Assembly: GCF_012222825.1 (NCBI RefSeq)
Contig: NZ_CP038017.1
Coordinates: 124,001 to 188,000 of the forward strand
Direction: 5' to 3'
DNA: 64,000 bases
DNA from: Allofrancisella frigidaquae
GTDB lineage: Bacteria; Pseudomonadota; Gammaproteobacteria; Francisellales; Francisellaceae
The translations under genes were made by a program, and so were the position numbers. Numbering within the stretch: the first letter of the stretch is position 1; every line of letters starts with the position of its first letter. A model generated the notes under the pieces. The model was not told the origin of the DNA and ran no database searches. It saw nothing but the letters and a program-made list of their open reading frames with translations. Shown here one piece after another: positions 8,983 through 17,535 of this stretch.

Positions 8983-10524
8983 GTGCTATATAGACAAATA
9001 AAATATGTGCTTAACATACCAAGACAAACAGTATATATCCTGATTATATATAGTTTATTGTTAGGGTTTCTTTCTCTTGCAGTTCCTATATCTGTACAAA
9101 CTCTAGTAAATTTGGTTGGCGTTAGTTTGTCTGTTAGGCCTGTAATTTCATTGATAACAATTTTATTTATCTTACTTACAGCATCTTTTTTTGTAAGGAT
9201 TTTTCAGTTAAAGCTAGTAGAAGACCTTCAAAGAAAGGTGTTTGTGAATACGCTACTTAGAATAATTTCTTGCATTTATAAAGTTGATTTTAACGATTTG
9301 ATGAAAATAAATGTAAGAGAGAAACTAAATAGAATATTTGAGCTTAAATTCTTACAAAAATCTATAGCAGTTATTTTTATAATCTTACTGGATATTTTCC
9401 TTCAAACACTATTTTGTGTAATTATTTTGGCTTTTTATCATCCCATGTTTTTGGTTTTTGATATTTTACTTGTGTTATGTATAGTTTTAGCCATATTTTT
9501 GCCAATGAAGGCTGGTTATGAAGCTGGGCTTTCTGAGTCTACAGCAGTTTATAACGTAGTGGAATGGTTTGAGGAGAAAACAGCAGAATTTTTATCTTTT
9601 AGACAAAGGCCGATTGAAATGTCTGTCCAGAAAATTGATACGAAATTATGTGATTATTTGGATTCTAGATCAAAGTTTTTTAGTGTGATACTTAGGCAAC
9701 ATATATACATAGGACTGACATACATATTGATTAATATTTTGTTGTTGGGTATAGGAAGCTATCTTATTATCAATGGGCAGTTATCAATAGGCCAGCTTAT
9801 AGCAGCTGAGTTATTAGTTAATATTATGCTTTTAGGACTCCTTAAATTTAGTCAGTACTTATATGATTGTTATGGATTTTTAGTTGGAGTCAGAAAGGTT
9901 TTAGATCTCTTAGAAATAGCTAAAAAAGAAGAGATACCACAAGAGCATCAAGCAGCAGTTTTAGCAGCTAAGATTACGGAGGTTCAAATTAAACTAAATG
10001 AACATAACTATCTTCTAGATTTTAAAAGTAATATTATTAATACTTTGTCATTACCTACAGTAAACGCGCAGACTCTTTTAAATAGTTTTTTTGATGATAC
10101 AGCTAAAGAGGTTATCAAAATAGATAAAGTTTGTATTAGAAACTATAAAAAGGAGCAATTAGGTAAATTTTTACATATCGCTAGTGGTGTTGAAGTTGTT
10201 TCAGGGACCGTTTTAGACAACTTATGTGAGTCTGGTTATTCCCAAGCTAAGTTAAGGTATTTAAGTGAGTTATTGGAAATTTTTGATATAAGTTTTCTTG
10301 AACAGTATTTTGAGCAAAAAATAGACTCCCAGATAGTGAAATATAATCTTGAGTTTGACACTCTGGTATTACTAAAGGTAAATATCATAAGAGCAATTTT
10401 AAAACAACCAAAGCTTTTGATACTGATTGATTCATATGGTTTAACTAATAGGTGTAAGGATAAGACGGTAGTTCAGATTCTTGAAAACCTTATGGTACCT
10501 ACGTTAATCATATCTATAGAGTAA
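8983..10524 (+). CDS. ABC exporter-like membrane protein with a degenerate ATPase domain
   Basis: 513 residues laid out like a type I secretion or half-size ABC exporter: a membrane domain with about five to six hydrophobic segments (roughly 15-37, 55-75, 130-175, 245-280) and then a C-terminal region that aligns with an ABC nucleotide-binding domain. That domain is degraded. No GxxxxGK Walker A is seen where expected. A GTVLDNL stretch (about 408) recalls the segment after the Q-loop, and RAILKQPKLLILIDSYG recalls a signature/Walker B region, but the catalytic DE is missing. The start is GTG. It is followed after 12 bases by an HlyD-family gene, so the two form an envelope export pair. ATP-driven transport by this subunit alone looks unlikely. 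Confidence 0.75.
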   Translation: MLYRQIKYVLNIPRQTVYILIIYSLLLGFLSLAVPISVQTLVNLVGVSLSVRPVISLITILFILLTASFFVRIFQLKLVEDLQRKVFVNTLLRIISCIYKVDFNDLMKINVREKLNRIFELKFLQKSIAVIFIILLDIFLQTLFCVIILAFYHPMFLVFDILLVLCIVLAIFLPMKAGYEAGLSESTAVYNVVEWFEEKTAEFLSFRQRPIEMSVQKIDTKLCDYLDSRSKFFSVILRQHIYIGLTYILINILLLGIGSYLIINGQLSIGQLIAAELLVNIMLLGLLKFSQYLYDCYGFLVGVRKVLDLLEIAKKEEIPQEHQAAVLAAKITEVQIKLNEHNYLLDFKSNIINTLSLPTVNAQTLLNSFFDDTAKEVIKIDKVCIRNYKKEQLGKFLHIASGVEVVSGTVLDNLCESGYSQAKLRYLSELLEIFDISFLEQYFEQKIDSQIVKYNLEFDTLVLLKVNIIRAILKQPKLLILIDSYGLTNRCKDKTVVQILENLMVPTLIISIE

Positions 10525-10536
10525 AAAGGTGTTTTT

Positions 10537-11562
10537 ATGCAATTAGAATCAAGCAAAATGCTAAAAAGAGATCCTAGCTTAAAGAGAGTAATATTTTTAG
10601 TTGTATTATGTATTTTTGGAACGGTCATGACTTTAGCTATGATACCTTGGCAACAAACAGTTGATGGCTATGGTGAGGTGACAACACGTTCACCATCTGA
10701 TAGGCAACAAAATATTTCAGCACCAATTGGTGGTAGGCTAGGAACATGGTATGTTGTTGAAGGAGATGTTGTCAAAAAAGGAGATCCTATCGTAGAAGTT
10801 CTGGATTTGGACCCAGAAGTTGTATCTAGACTTGAAGAAGAAAAAGAGGCTATAGAGTTAGGTATTAAATCAATTAAGCTTGCTATTGAAAATACTAAGA
10901 AAAATATAAAAAGACATGAATATTTAGTTGAAAAGGGTGCCAGTACACAGAGGATATATGAGCAAGCTCAAATGGAGATGGTTAATTATACTAAAGATCT
11001 TGCTAATGCTAATGTTGATCTGGCAAAAATCAAGGTTCAAATTGCTAGGCAAAAAAGCCGCCTTGTCACAGCACACGCTGATGGAGTAATCGTTGACCGT
11101 ATGCATGGGTTTGGAGGGGTTATAGTCAAAGAAACTGATACTCTAGCAACTATTGTCCCAGAGAGCGCCTCAAGGATTGTCCAACTATGGGTAAATAGCA
11201 TGGATATTCCGCTTATTAGTATTGGTGATAAAGTGATGCTCCAGTTTGAAGGGTGGCCAGCTATACAGTTTAGTGGCTGGCCTCAGGTTGCTATAGGAAC
11301 TTTTGAAGGAGAGGTTATCTTTATATCTCCTCAAGACAACTTTCGCGGTCAATTTAAAGTTTTTATAAAACAAAGTGGAAAACGAGACTGGCCATCGCCA
11401 AATGTTTTACGTTTGGGCACAAAGGTCCATGGTTGGGTTTTACTGGGAGATGTTAGTCTTGGTTATGAACTATGGCGTAGATATAATGGTTTTCCTATAA
11501 ATCTTAACAGTAGTGAGTTATATATTAATATGTACGAGGAGCAAGAGACTAAAAAAGTATAA
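10537..11562 (+). CDS. HlyD-family membrane fusion (periplasmic adaptor) protein
   Basis: 341 residues. A short cytoplasmic start is followed by one membrane segment at about 19-38, then a lipoyl/barrel half-motif (ISAPIGGRLGTWYVVEGD), a coiled-coil hairpin (about 90-175, rich in E, K and Q) and the second half-motif (VTAHADGVIVDRM) leading into a beta-barrel region. This is the adaptor of tripartite exporters, linking an inner-membrane transporter to an outer-membrane channel. It is coupled to the ABC-like gene 12 bases upstream and has a GTGTTTTTATG start context. Neither a TolC-type channel gene nor an obvious substrate gene is in the window. Confidence 0.88.
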   Translation: MQLESSKMLKRDPSLKRVIFLVVLCIFGTVMTLAMIPWQQTVDGYGEVTTRSPSDRQQNISAPIGGRLGTWYVVEGDVVKKGDPIVEVLDLDPEVVSRLEEEKEAIELGIKSIKLAIENTKKNIKRHEYLVEKGASTQRIYEQAQMEMVNYTKDLANANVDLAKIKVQIARQKSRLVTAHADGVIVDRMHGFGGVIVKETDTLATIVPESASRIVQLWVNSMDIPLISIGDKVMLQFEGWPAIQFSGWPQVAIGTFEGEVIFISPQDNFRGQFKVFIKQSGKRDWPSPNVLRLGTKVHGWVLLGDVSLGYELWRRYNGFPINLNSSELYINMYEEQETKKV

Positions 11563-11696
11563 GGATATAACTAGTTACACTTAGGTTAATTTGTAGGTTT
11601 AGACTGATTTTAAGCTAATGATCTTTTTTTATACTTTATAGTGCACTATAATTTTACAAGTAATTTATTTTATTAAAAACTTATAGGGTGCTTTGT

Positions 11697-11978
11697 ATGG
11701 ATAAAAACATGGTCAAGCATATAGCTAAGCTATCTAATTTCGAGTTAAATGAGCAACAGCTAGAGCATTACACAAAAGATCTTACAAATATCTGTGAGAT
11801 TCTAGATACGGTTAAAGATTTTGACGCTAAGGGAGTTGAACCAATGGTGTCACCTATAGAGAAGAGCTTTAAATCCCGTAAAGATGTTCCACAAGACCAA
11901 GATAATAGAGCAAGTTTTGATAAATTCGCTTGCGAAATCGTAGATGATTATTTTATGGTGCCACAAGTTGTTAAGTAG
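11697..11978 (+). CDS. gatC: Asp-tRNA(Asn)/Glu-tRNA(Gln) amidotransferase subunit C
   Basis: Small structural subunit of GatCAB, which amidates mischarged Glu-tRNA(Gln) and Asp-tRNA(Asn). The 93 residues begin MDKNMVKHIAKLSNFEL, the usual GatC helix, and include the typical KDFDAKGVEPMVSP stretch. ATG 11697 is preferred over GTG 11688 because AGGG lies eight bases before it. First gene of gatCAB. A promoter is probable in the AT-rich 130 bases upstream. Confidence 0.95.
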   Translation: MDKNMVKHIAKLSNFELNEQQLEHYTKDLTNICEILDTVKDFDAKGVEPMVSPIEKSFKSRKDVPQDQDNRASFDKFACEIVDDYFMVPQVVK

Positions 11979-11986
11979 GATAAATA

Positions 11987-13432
11987 ATGTCATACATTAA
12001 AAAGTTAAGAAAAAGATTAGATAATAAAGAAGTAAGCGCAGCAGATTTAGCTAAAAGTTATTTAGAAAAGATAAAGGTTTTCGACAGAGATATAAATTCT
12101 GTTATAACATTATGTGAGAACGAAGCTTTAAAAGAAGCTCAAGAGGCTGATAGTGCAATATCTAGAGGTGAGCAAAAACTACTTACGGGTATTCCTATAT
12201 TGCACAAGGACCTTTTTTGTACCAAGGGTATTAAAACTACAGCTGCTTCAAAGATGTTAAGTAATTTTATATCTCCTTATGATTCTACAGTTACTAAAAA
12301 ATGTAAAGACCAAGGGATGGTAACTTTAGGTAAGCTTAATATGGATGAGTTTGCTATGGGTTCAGCAAACGAGTATAGTTATTACGGAAGCGTCAGTAAT
12401 CCTTGGGATTTAGATCGAGTTCCAGGTGGTTCATCAGGTGGATCAGCGGCAGCTGTTGCTGCAGGGTTTGCCCCTGTTAGTACTGGTTCTGATACGGGCG
12501 GGTCTGTCAGGCAACCAGCAAGTTTTTGTGGGCTAACGGCTATGAAACCCACCTACGGAAGTACTTCAAGGTTCGGCATGGTAGCTTTTTCATCTTCTTT
12601 TGACCAAGCTGGTATATTTGGTCATTATGCTGAAGACGTTGCTGTTATGTTAGATACTATTTCTGGAGATTGTGAGTTTGACTCTACGTGTGTAGGTGTT
12701 CCAGAAAACCATTTTACTAAAGATTTAGAGAAAGATGTTGCTGGTAAGATAATAGGAGTCGATGAAAGTCTATTAGAAGGTCTTGCTGGTGAATTTCAGT
12801 CTGTGATACAAAGTTCTATAGATAATTTTAGAAAAATGGGTGTTGAAATTAGGTCAATTAAAGTACCTAGTTTAAAAGAAGCTTTGTCAACTTATTATAT
12901 TATTACTCCGGCTGAAGCTGCGGCAAACTTAGCTAGGTACGATGGGGTAAGATACGGTTATCGTAATGACAAAGCTAGAGATTTGGAAGAATTATATAAA
13001 CTATCAAGAACAGAAGGTTTTGGTCAAGAGGTTAAGCGTAGGATAATGATAGGTAATTATGTGTTGGCTTCTAGCCAATATGACTCTTATTATAATAAGG
13101 CTCAGCAACTACGTAGAATAATGACAAATCAGATGAATGAAATATTTTCTAAAGTTGATGCTATCTTTATGCCAACATCACCATCAGAAGCTTTTAAAAA
13201 AGGCGAAAAGTTAGACCCTGTATCAGCTTATTTGTCAGATATTTATACTATTCCAGCAAATATTTCTGGTTTGCCAGCTATTTCATTTCCTATAGGTTTT
13301 GTTAATAAGTTACCGATAGGTGGTCAGCTTATAGGGAGAGCTTTTAATGATGGTGTGTTGACGCAGTTAGTAACACAGTATCAAAAGCAAACTGGCGTTG
13401 ATGACTTTATTTTACAACAAGCGAGGGTTTAA
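11987..13432 (+). CDS. gatA: Asp-tRNA(Asn)/Glu-tRNA(Gln) amidotransferase subunit A
   Basis: Glutaminase subunit of GatCAB; it releases ammonia from glutamine for transfer to tRNA-bound Glu or Asp. The 481 residues belong to the amidase-signature family. The catalytic Lys lies in GIPILHKDLF, the Gly/Ser-rich signature is GGSSGGSAAAVAAG, and the serine nucleophile region is TGSDTGGSVRQPASFCG. Length is normal. It starts eight bases after gatC and ends two bases before gatB, so the three are one operon. Confidence 0.97.
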   Translation: MSYIKKLRKRLDNKEVSAADLAKSYLEKIKVFDRDINSVITLCENEALKEAQEADSAISRGEQKLLTGIPILHKDLFCTKGIKTTAASKMLSNFISPYDSTVTKKCKDQGMVTLGKLNMDEFAMGSANEYSYYGSVSNPWDLDRVPGGSSGGSAAAVAAGFAPVSTGSDTGGSVRQPASFCGLTAMKPTYGSTSRFGMVAFSSSFDQAGIFGHYAEDVAVMLDTISGDCEFDSTCVGVPENHFTKDLEKDVAGKIIGVDESLLEGLAGEFQSVIQSSIDNFRKMGVEIRSIKVPSLKEALSTYYIITPAEAAANLARYDGVRYGYRNDKARDLEELYKLSRTEGFGQEVKRRIMIGNYVLASSQYDSYYNKAQQLRRIMTNQMNEIFSKVDAIFMPTSPSEAFKKGEKLDPVSAYLSDIYTIPANISGLPAISFPIGFVNKLPIGGQLIGRAFNDGVLTQLVTQYQKQTGVDDFILQQARV

Positions 13433-13434
13433 TT

Positions 13435-14856
13435 GTGAATTGGGAAATGGTAATAGGACTAGAAGTCCATATTCAATTAAATACTAAATCTAAGCTATTT
13501 TCATCATCTGCAACGAAATATGGGCAGCATCAAAATTCACAAGCTTCATTTTTAGATTTAGGATTGCCTGGAACTTTACCTGTGGTTAATAAAGAAGCTA
13601 TTCGTAAAGCGATAATTTTTGGTTTAGCAGTTGATGCAAAGATTTCAAAAGATAGCTTTTTTGCGCGTAAAAATTATTTTTATCCGGATCTTCCAAAAGG
13701 CTATCAGATTAGTCAGTCTAATAATCCTATAGTACAAGACGGTAAACTTGATATTCAAACATCAAAAGGTGACAAAGTTATCCGTATAGAAAGAGCTCAT
13801 ATTGAAGAGGATGCTGGTAAATCTATACATGGTTATGTGGCCGGCGAAACGGGGCTAGATTATAATCGTGCAGGTACACCTCTTTTAGAAATAGTAACCT
13901 ATCCTGATTTTAGGTCAGCTGAAGAGGTTGTAGTATATCTAAAAAAATTACACCAATTGGTTAAGCATTTGAATATCTGTGATGGTAATATGCAGGAAGG
14001 ATCATTTAGATGTGATGTTAACCTTTCTATTAGACCACAAGGTCAAGCAGAATTTGGTACTCGAGCAGAATTAAAAAATATAAATTCATTTAGATTTATA
14101 GATAAAGCTATTGAGTATGAATATGCTCGTCAGGTGGCAGTATTGGAGTCAGGCGGGTTAGTTATCCAAGAGACTAGACTTTATGATGCTGATGCTAATG
14201 AAACTCGCTCTATGCGTGCAAAAGAAGATGCTTTTGATTATCGTTATTTTCCAGATCCTGATTTATTACCACTAAAGATAACAGATGAATATATCGAAGA
14301 AATAAAAAGCCAGATGCCTTTAAAACCAGAGCAGCGTGAAGAGTTGTACCATAAGCATTTAGGGGACCAAGAGGTTGAGTTTTTACTTTCTAATTTGGAG
14401 CTGGCGGACTACTATGATAAGCTTATCCAAAAGTTTGATTATAAGCTTGCATATAATTGGTTAACGGTTGATTTGATATCTATATTAAATAGGCTGGAAA
14501 AAGAGTTTAGTGCAGCTGTTCTGCCAGCTGATATTTTAGGTCAAATTATAGAGTCTGTGCAGAAGGATGCTATTTCCCAAAAGGCAGCTAAGCAGGTAAT
14601 GTCTAGCTACATCGAGAGTCCAAGAAATATTGAGACAATAATAGAAGATCTTGGACTAAAACAAGTTTCAGATGAGGGAGCAATCCGTGAATTGGTGCGG
14701 GAGATAATCAAAGCAAACCCGCAGCAGGCTGATGATTTTAAAGCTGGTAAAACTAAACTTATGAGTTTTTTTGTCGGTCAGGCTATGAAAGTTAGTAAAG
14801 GCAAGGCAAACCCTAAGCAAGTTAATCAAATTGTCCAAGAAGAATTAAATAAATAG
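13435..14856 (+). CDS. gatB: Asp-tRNA(Asn)/Glu-tRNA(Gln) amidotransferase subunit B
   Basis: The tRNA-binding and kinase subunit of GatCAB; it phosphorylates the misacylated amino acid and accepts ammonia from GatA. The 473 residues begin NWEMVIGLEVHIQL and contain LDYNRAGTPLLEIVT, EGSFRCDVN and KDAFDYRYFPDPDL. The C-terminal YqeY-like tail ends in SKGKANPKQVNQIVQEEL. Start is GTG at 13435. Immediately followed by a small unknown gene. Confidence 0.97.
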   Translation: MNWEMVIGLEVHIQLNTKSKLFSSSATKYGQHQNSQASFLDLGLPGTLPVVNKEAIRKAIIFGLAVDAKISKDSFFARKNYFYPDLPKGYQISQSNNPIVQDGKLDIQTSKGDKVIRIERAHIEEDAGKSIHGYVAGETGLDYNRAGTPLLEIVTYPDFRSAEEVVVYLKKLHQLVKHLNICDGNMQEGSFRCDVNLSIRPQGQAEFGTRAELKNINSFRFIDKAIEYEYARQVAVLESGGLVIQETRLYDADANETRSMRAKEDAFDYRYFPDPDLLPLKITDEYIEEIKSQMPLKPEQREELYHKHLGDQEVEFLLSNLELADYYDKLIQKFDYKLAYNWLTVDLISILNRLEKEFSAAVLPADILGQIIESVQKDAISQKAAKQVMSSYIESPRNIETIIEDLGLKQVSDEGAIRELVREIIKANPQQADDFKAGKTKLMSFFVGQAMKVSKGKANPKQVNQIVQEELNK

Positions 14857-14865
14857 GTGAAATCT

Positions 14866-15273
14866 GTGAATACAAATAAATTTTATTATGACCTTATGAA
14901 ACTTAATATTTTAAGTAGTAACTACGTTGAAGATAGTTATAAAGTAGCTTGGGAAGGCAACGTTTACCCTTTTTTTCATGATAGTAAGTATGAATTTCAT
15001 TATGAAGTCGCTAAATTTTTTGACAGAGCTGATGAAAAAGATATGGATAAGCTATGCGAGCTTCTTGATGATTATATCGATGAGAAAGCTGACTTTACTG
15101 GGTTTGAACAGAAAGTCGAAAAAATTGTCGGTAAAGGTAATGTTTTTTATGTTTTACATTATATTTTTCAGTCTGGTCAATACAAAGCGTTTTTAGATAA
15201 TTTACAACTTAACAAGACCCACTTTAGTCAACATTTTATCGATCGTTTTGAAGTTAATGGTTATTGGAACTAA
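14866..15273 (+). CDS. Conserved-looking small protein of unknown function behind gatB
   Basis: 135 residues, acidic, rich in aromatic residues (Tyr, Phe) and in Asp/Glu/Lys; no signal peptide, membrane segment or recognisable motif. I do not recognise the family. GTG 14866 is preferred because AGGTG stands six bases before it; GTG 14857 directly abuts the gatB stop. Its position suggests co-transcription with gatCAB, but nothing in it speaks for a tRNA role. Confidence 0.6.
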   Translation: MNTNKFYYDLMKLNILSSNYVEDSYKVAWEGNVYPFFHDSKYEFHYEVAKFFDRADEKDMDKLCELLDDYIDEKADFTGFEQKVEKIVGKGNVFYVLHYIFQSGQYKAFLDNLQLNKTHFSQHFIDRFEVNGYWN

Positions 15274-15410
15274 ATTTTAATACCCAGATTCGGTTTTGTA
15301 GTGCAACGAAGTTTAAAACAATTTCATAAATTTAATCTAAAATTACCATCCAAGGCTAATAAGAGATATATAAGCATTTAGTATTTTAAGAGTATTTTCC
15401 CTCTATGTTA

Positions 15411-15439
15411 TTTGATAATGATTATCATTATTGTATAAT
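15411..15439 (+). promoter_or_regulatory. Fur-box promoter of asd
   Basis: A perfect 7-1-7 Fur box, TGATAATGATTATCA (15413-15427), lies inside a sigma70-type promoter: TTTGAT/TTGATA near 15411-15417 and TATAAT at 15434-15439 with 16-17 bases between. Iron-loaded Fur bound here would cover the promoter, so asd should be repressed when iron is plentiful. Confidence 0.85.
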
Positions 15440-15469
15440 GGTAAGATATTTTTTTAAAATAGGATTTAT

Positions 15470-16552
15470 GTGAAACAGGTAGGATTTATTGGTTGGCGCG
15501 GTATGGTAGGTTCAACCCTTGTAAGAAGAATGTTAGAAGAAGGTGATTTTAATTCTATAAAGACCGTATTTTTTAGCACTAGTTTATATGGTCAAAAAGC
15601 TCCAGAGATTAATAACCTTGCTAGAACTATAGAAAATGCTTATGATCTAGGTAAACTCTTAGATATGGATATTATTGTAACTTGCCAAGGCAGTGAGTAT
15701 ACCCAAAAAATATTGCATAAATTAAATCAAAAAGGTTGGCAAGGTTTTTGGTTGGATGCAGCTTCTGAGAAACGTATGAACGATGATAGTACCATAGTTT
15801 TGGATCCTGTAAATTATGAAGTTATTTATGAGTCTATAGAACAAGGAATAAAAAATTTTATCGGCGGAAATTGTACTGTAAGTTTAATGATGTTAGGAAT
15901 TCATGGTTTAATTAAATCTAATTTGATTAGATCTATATCTAGTATGAGTTATCAAGCTGTATCAGGATCTGGAGCAAAAGCTATTAATGAATTGATCCAG
16001 CAAAGTAACCTGATAATTAAAAGTATTAAAGATCCAAAAGAATTATCTTTTTATGAAACTGTTAACCAAAAAGGATTTCCTTGTTCAGAATATTTCGCTC
16101 CAATAGCCTTTAACTTAATTCCTTTTATTGATTCAAAATTAGAGAATGGTCAAAGTAGAGAAGAATGGAAGGCTCAAGCCGAATTAAATAAAATTCTCAA
16201 TAGAAATAAACCTATATTAGTAGATGGCATTTGTGTACGAGTACCAGTTTTTAGAGCGCATAGTCAAGCTCTTACGATTGAACTTGAAAGAGAATGTTCT
16301 ATAGAAGTTTTAGAAGATATTATTTCATCTGCTAACCCCTGGGTTAAACTAATAGAAAATACTCCACAAGCAACAGCTAAATATTTAACCCCTCTAGCTG
16401 TAACCGATACTTTAGACATCGCTGTAGGGAGGCTCAAAAAGACAAACTTATCAAATAAACACATACAGCTTTTTACCGTTGGAGATCAGCTACTATGGGG
16501 TGCTGCAGAACCACTTAGAAGAGCGTTAAAAATTATTTTAAATGCTGTGTGA
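15470..16552 (+). CDS. asd: Aspartate-semialdehyde dehydrogenase, probably serving siderophore synthesis
   Basis: Reduces aspartyl phosphate to aspartate semialdehyde with NADPH. The 360 residues begin with the nucleotide-binding GFIGWRGMVGSTLVRRM and carry the active-site Cys135 in GGNCTVSLM, the same numbering as in Escherichia coli. A conserved His lies in the RVPVFRAHSQAL region. The start is GTG at 15470 with AGGA before it. A Fur-box promoter 30 bases upstream is unusual for this gene. Together with a Fur-boxed lysC nearby, it suggests that the enzyme feeds diaminobutyrate for the siderophore rather than lysine, threonine or methionine. The gene is followed by a broken copy of the siderophore permease gene. 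Confidence 0.95.
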   Translation: MKQVGFIGWRGMVGSTLVRRMLEEGDFNSIKTVFFSTSLYGQKAPEINNLARTIENAYDLGKLLDMDIIVTCQGSEYTQKILHKLNQKGWQGFWLDAASEKRMNDDSTIVLDPVNYEVIYESIEQGIKNFIGGNCTVSLMMLGIHGLIKSNLIRSISSMSYQAVSGSGAKAINELIQQSNLIIKSIKDPKELSFYETVNQKGFPCSEYFAPIAFNLIPFIDSKLENGQSREEWKAQAELNKILNRNKPILVDGICVRVPVFRAHSQALTIELERECSIEVLEDIISSANPWVKLIENTPQATAKYLTPLAVTDTLDIAVGRLKKTNLSNKHIQLFTVGDQLLWGAAEPLRRALKIILNAV

Positions 16553-16566
16553 GGTTTTTTTGATTA

Positions 16567-16820
16567 TTTAGTTTCTTTAAAAAGAAATATGCTATTAAAA
16601 AAACCTGGAATGGAAATAGCTCCACCTAACGTGAAAAGCATGCTATAGCCTATATTTGCAGCTAAGAAGCCACTTACAGACATTCCTAATATATATTAGA
16701 AGTTCAAAACAAATTAAGATCGTAAAGTCTGTGCCAGCTTGGTTTTTTGAGCTAAACTTCATGAATATAGTATATAGAACTATCATCTCCATAAGGCGAG
16801 AAGTTATATTTAATAAATAA
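16567..16820 (-). pseudogene. Truncated copy of the 3' end of the RhtX-like permease gene
   Basis: About 250 bases are nearly the same as 19810-20060, the 3' part of the permease gene, in the same orientation. The copy has a 2-base deletion in the TA run near 16690 (one TA fewer than 19928-19941) and a stop-changing difference, so the frame is broken. Similarity fades after about 16820. The following bases to 17060 hold no gene that I can support. It is a leftover of a duplication that bounds the insert at 16821-19790. Confidence 0.85.
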
Positions 16821-17060
16821 AGCTTATATAAGTCTTAGTATAATTACCAACAAAAAAATAAACAAAAATAACACCACTTCCTGTTAAAAATAGTTATTAA
16901 CTGTTAATTTTACTACATATGAAATAATTCTTTTAATTGATAATATATCTTCATAACCAAAATATTGAAAAAACTGGTTCGGTAAAATAGAGCCAAATCG
17001 GTTCATATAGACTACATATCCAGTACTAGGAAATTGTCAATACTAAAGGGGAAACTAGAT

Positions 17061-17534
17061 ATGCAAAAAATACAAATAAGTGAAGCAGAGTATGTTGCAA
17101 TTAAAGCGTCCAATCATATAGCTAAAGGGGTTAAGAATATTTTAGGTGTGGCTGTTAATAAGACCAAACTTAAAGACTTAGATAAAGCTGTAATGATTAA
17201 AAAATTACAAGAATATGAGAGAGTTAAGTATTATTGGTCAAATGCAACGCGATTAAATGAGCAGCAGAGCCAAAACGCAAAAAAATACAGTAACCTTCGT
17301 CGTATCCAATTTGGAAGTGATAAGCGTATGCTTGGAGATGATTTACAGTCTTTAAATAGGCTTGATAGCTTGATAAGCCGAAAGGAAAATGGAAAAATTA
17401 GCAAAGTTGAGGAGGAGCAACTTAACAAAATATTTGAGCATCGTCGAGAAAGGTTTGGCGTAGAGCAACTTATGCCAGGAGAAAAGGAAAAACTTAAAAA
17501 GTTTGATTCTGATATGTCGGGACTTTCCAAATAA
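17061..17534 (+). CDS. Unknown basic, helix-rich protein next to the IS element
   Basis: 157 residues, very rich in Lys, Arg, Glu and Gln and probably all helix (NEQQSQNAKKYSNLRR, KVEEEQLNKIFEHRRERFG). No membrane segment and no family that I recognise. ATG 17061 is chosen for the AGGGGA eight bases before it; an upstream TTG at 17034 would add nine residues. The stop lies one base before the inverted repeat of the IS256-type element, so the 3' end of an originally longer gene may have been lost. It lies in the unstable segment between the two permease copies. A secreted effector or a fragment are both possible. Confidence 0.5.
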   Translation: MQKIQISEAEYVAIKASNHIAKGVKNILGVAVNKTKLKDLDKAVMIKKLQEYERVKYYWSNATRLNEQQSQNAKKYSNLRRIQFGSDKRMLGDDLQSLNRLDSLISRKENGKISKVEEEQLNKIFEHRRERFGVEQLMPGEKEKLKKFDSDMSGLSK

Positions 17535-17535
17535 A

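Noticed and set aside
3572-17024. Shared 11-base word CATATAGACTA near the kinase-like gene and near 17006
   Set aside because: Short and AT-rich; it is expected by chance and its position relative to the genes differs.
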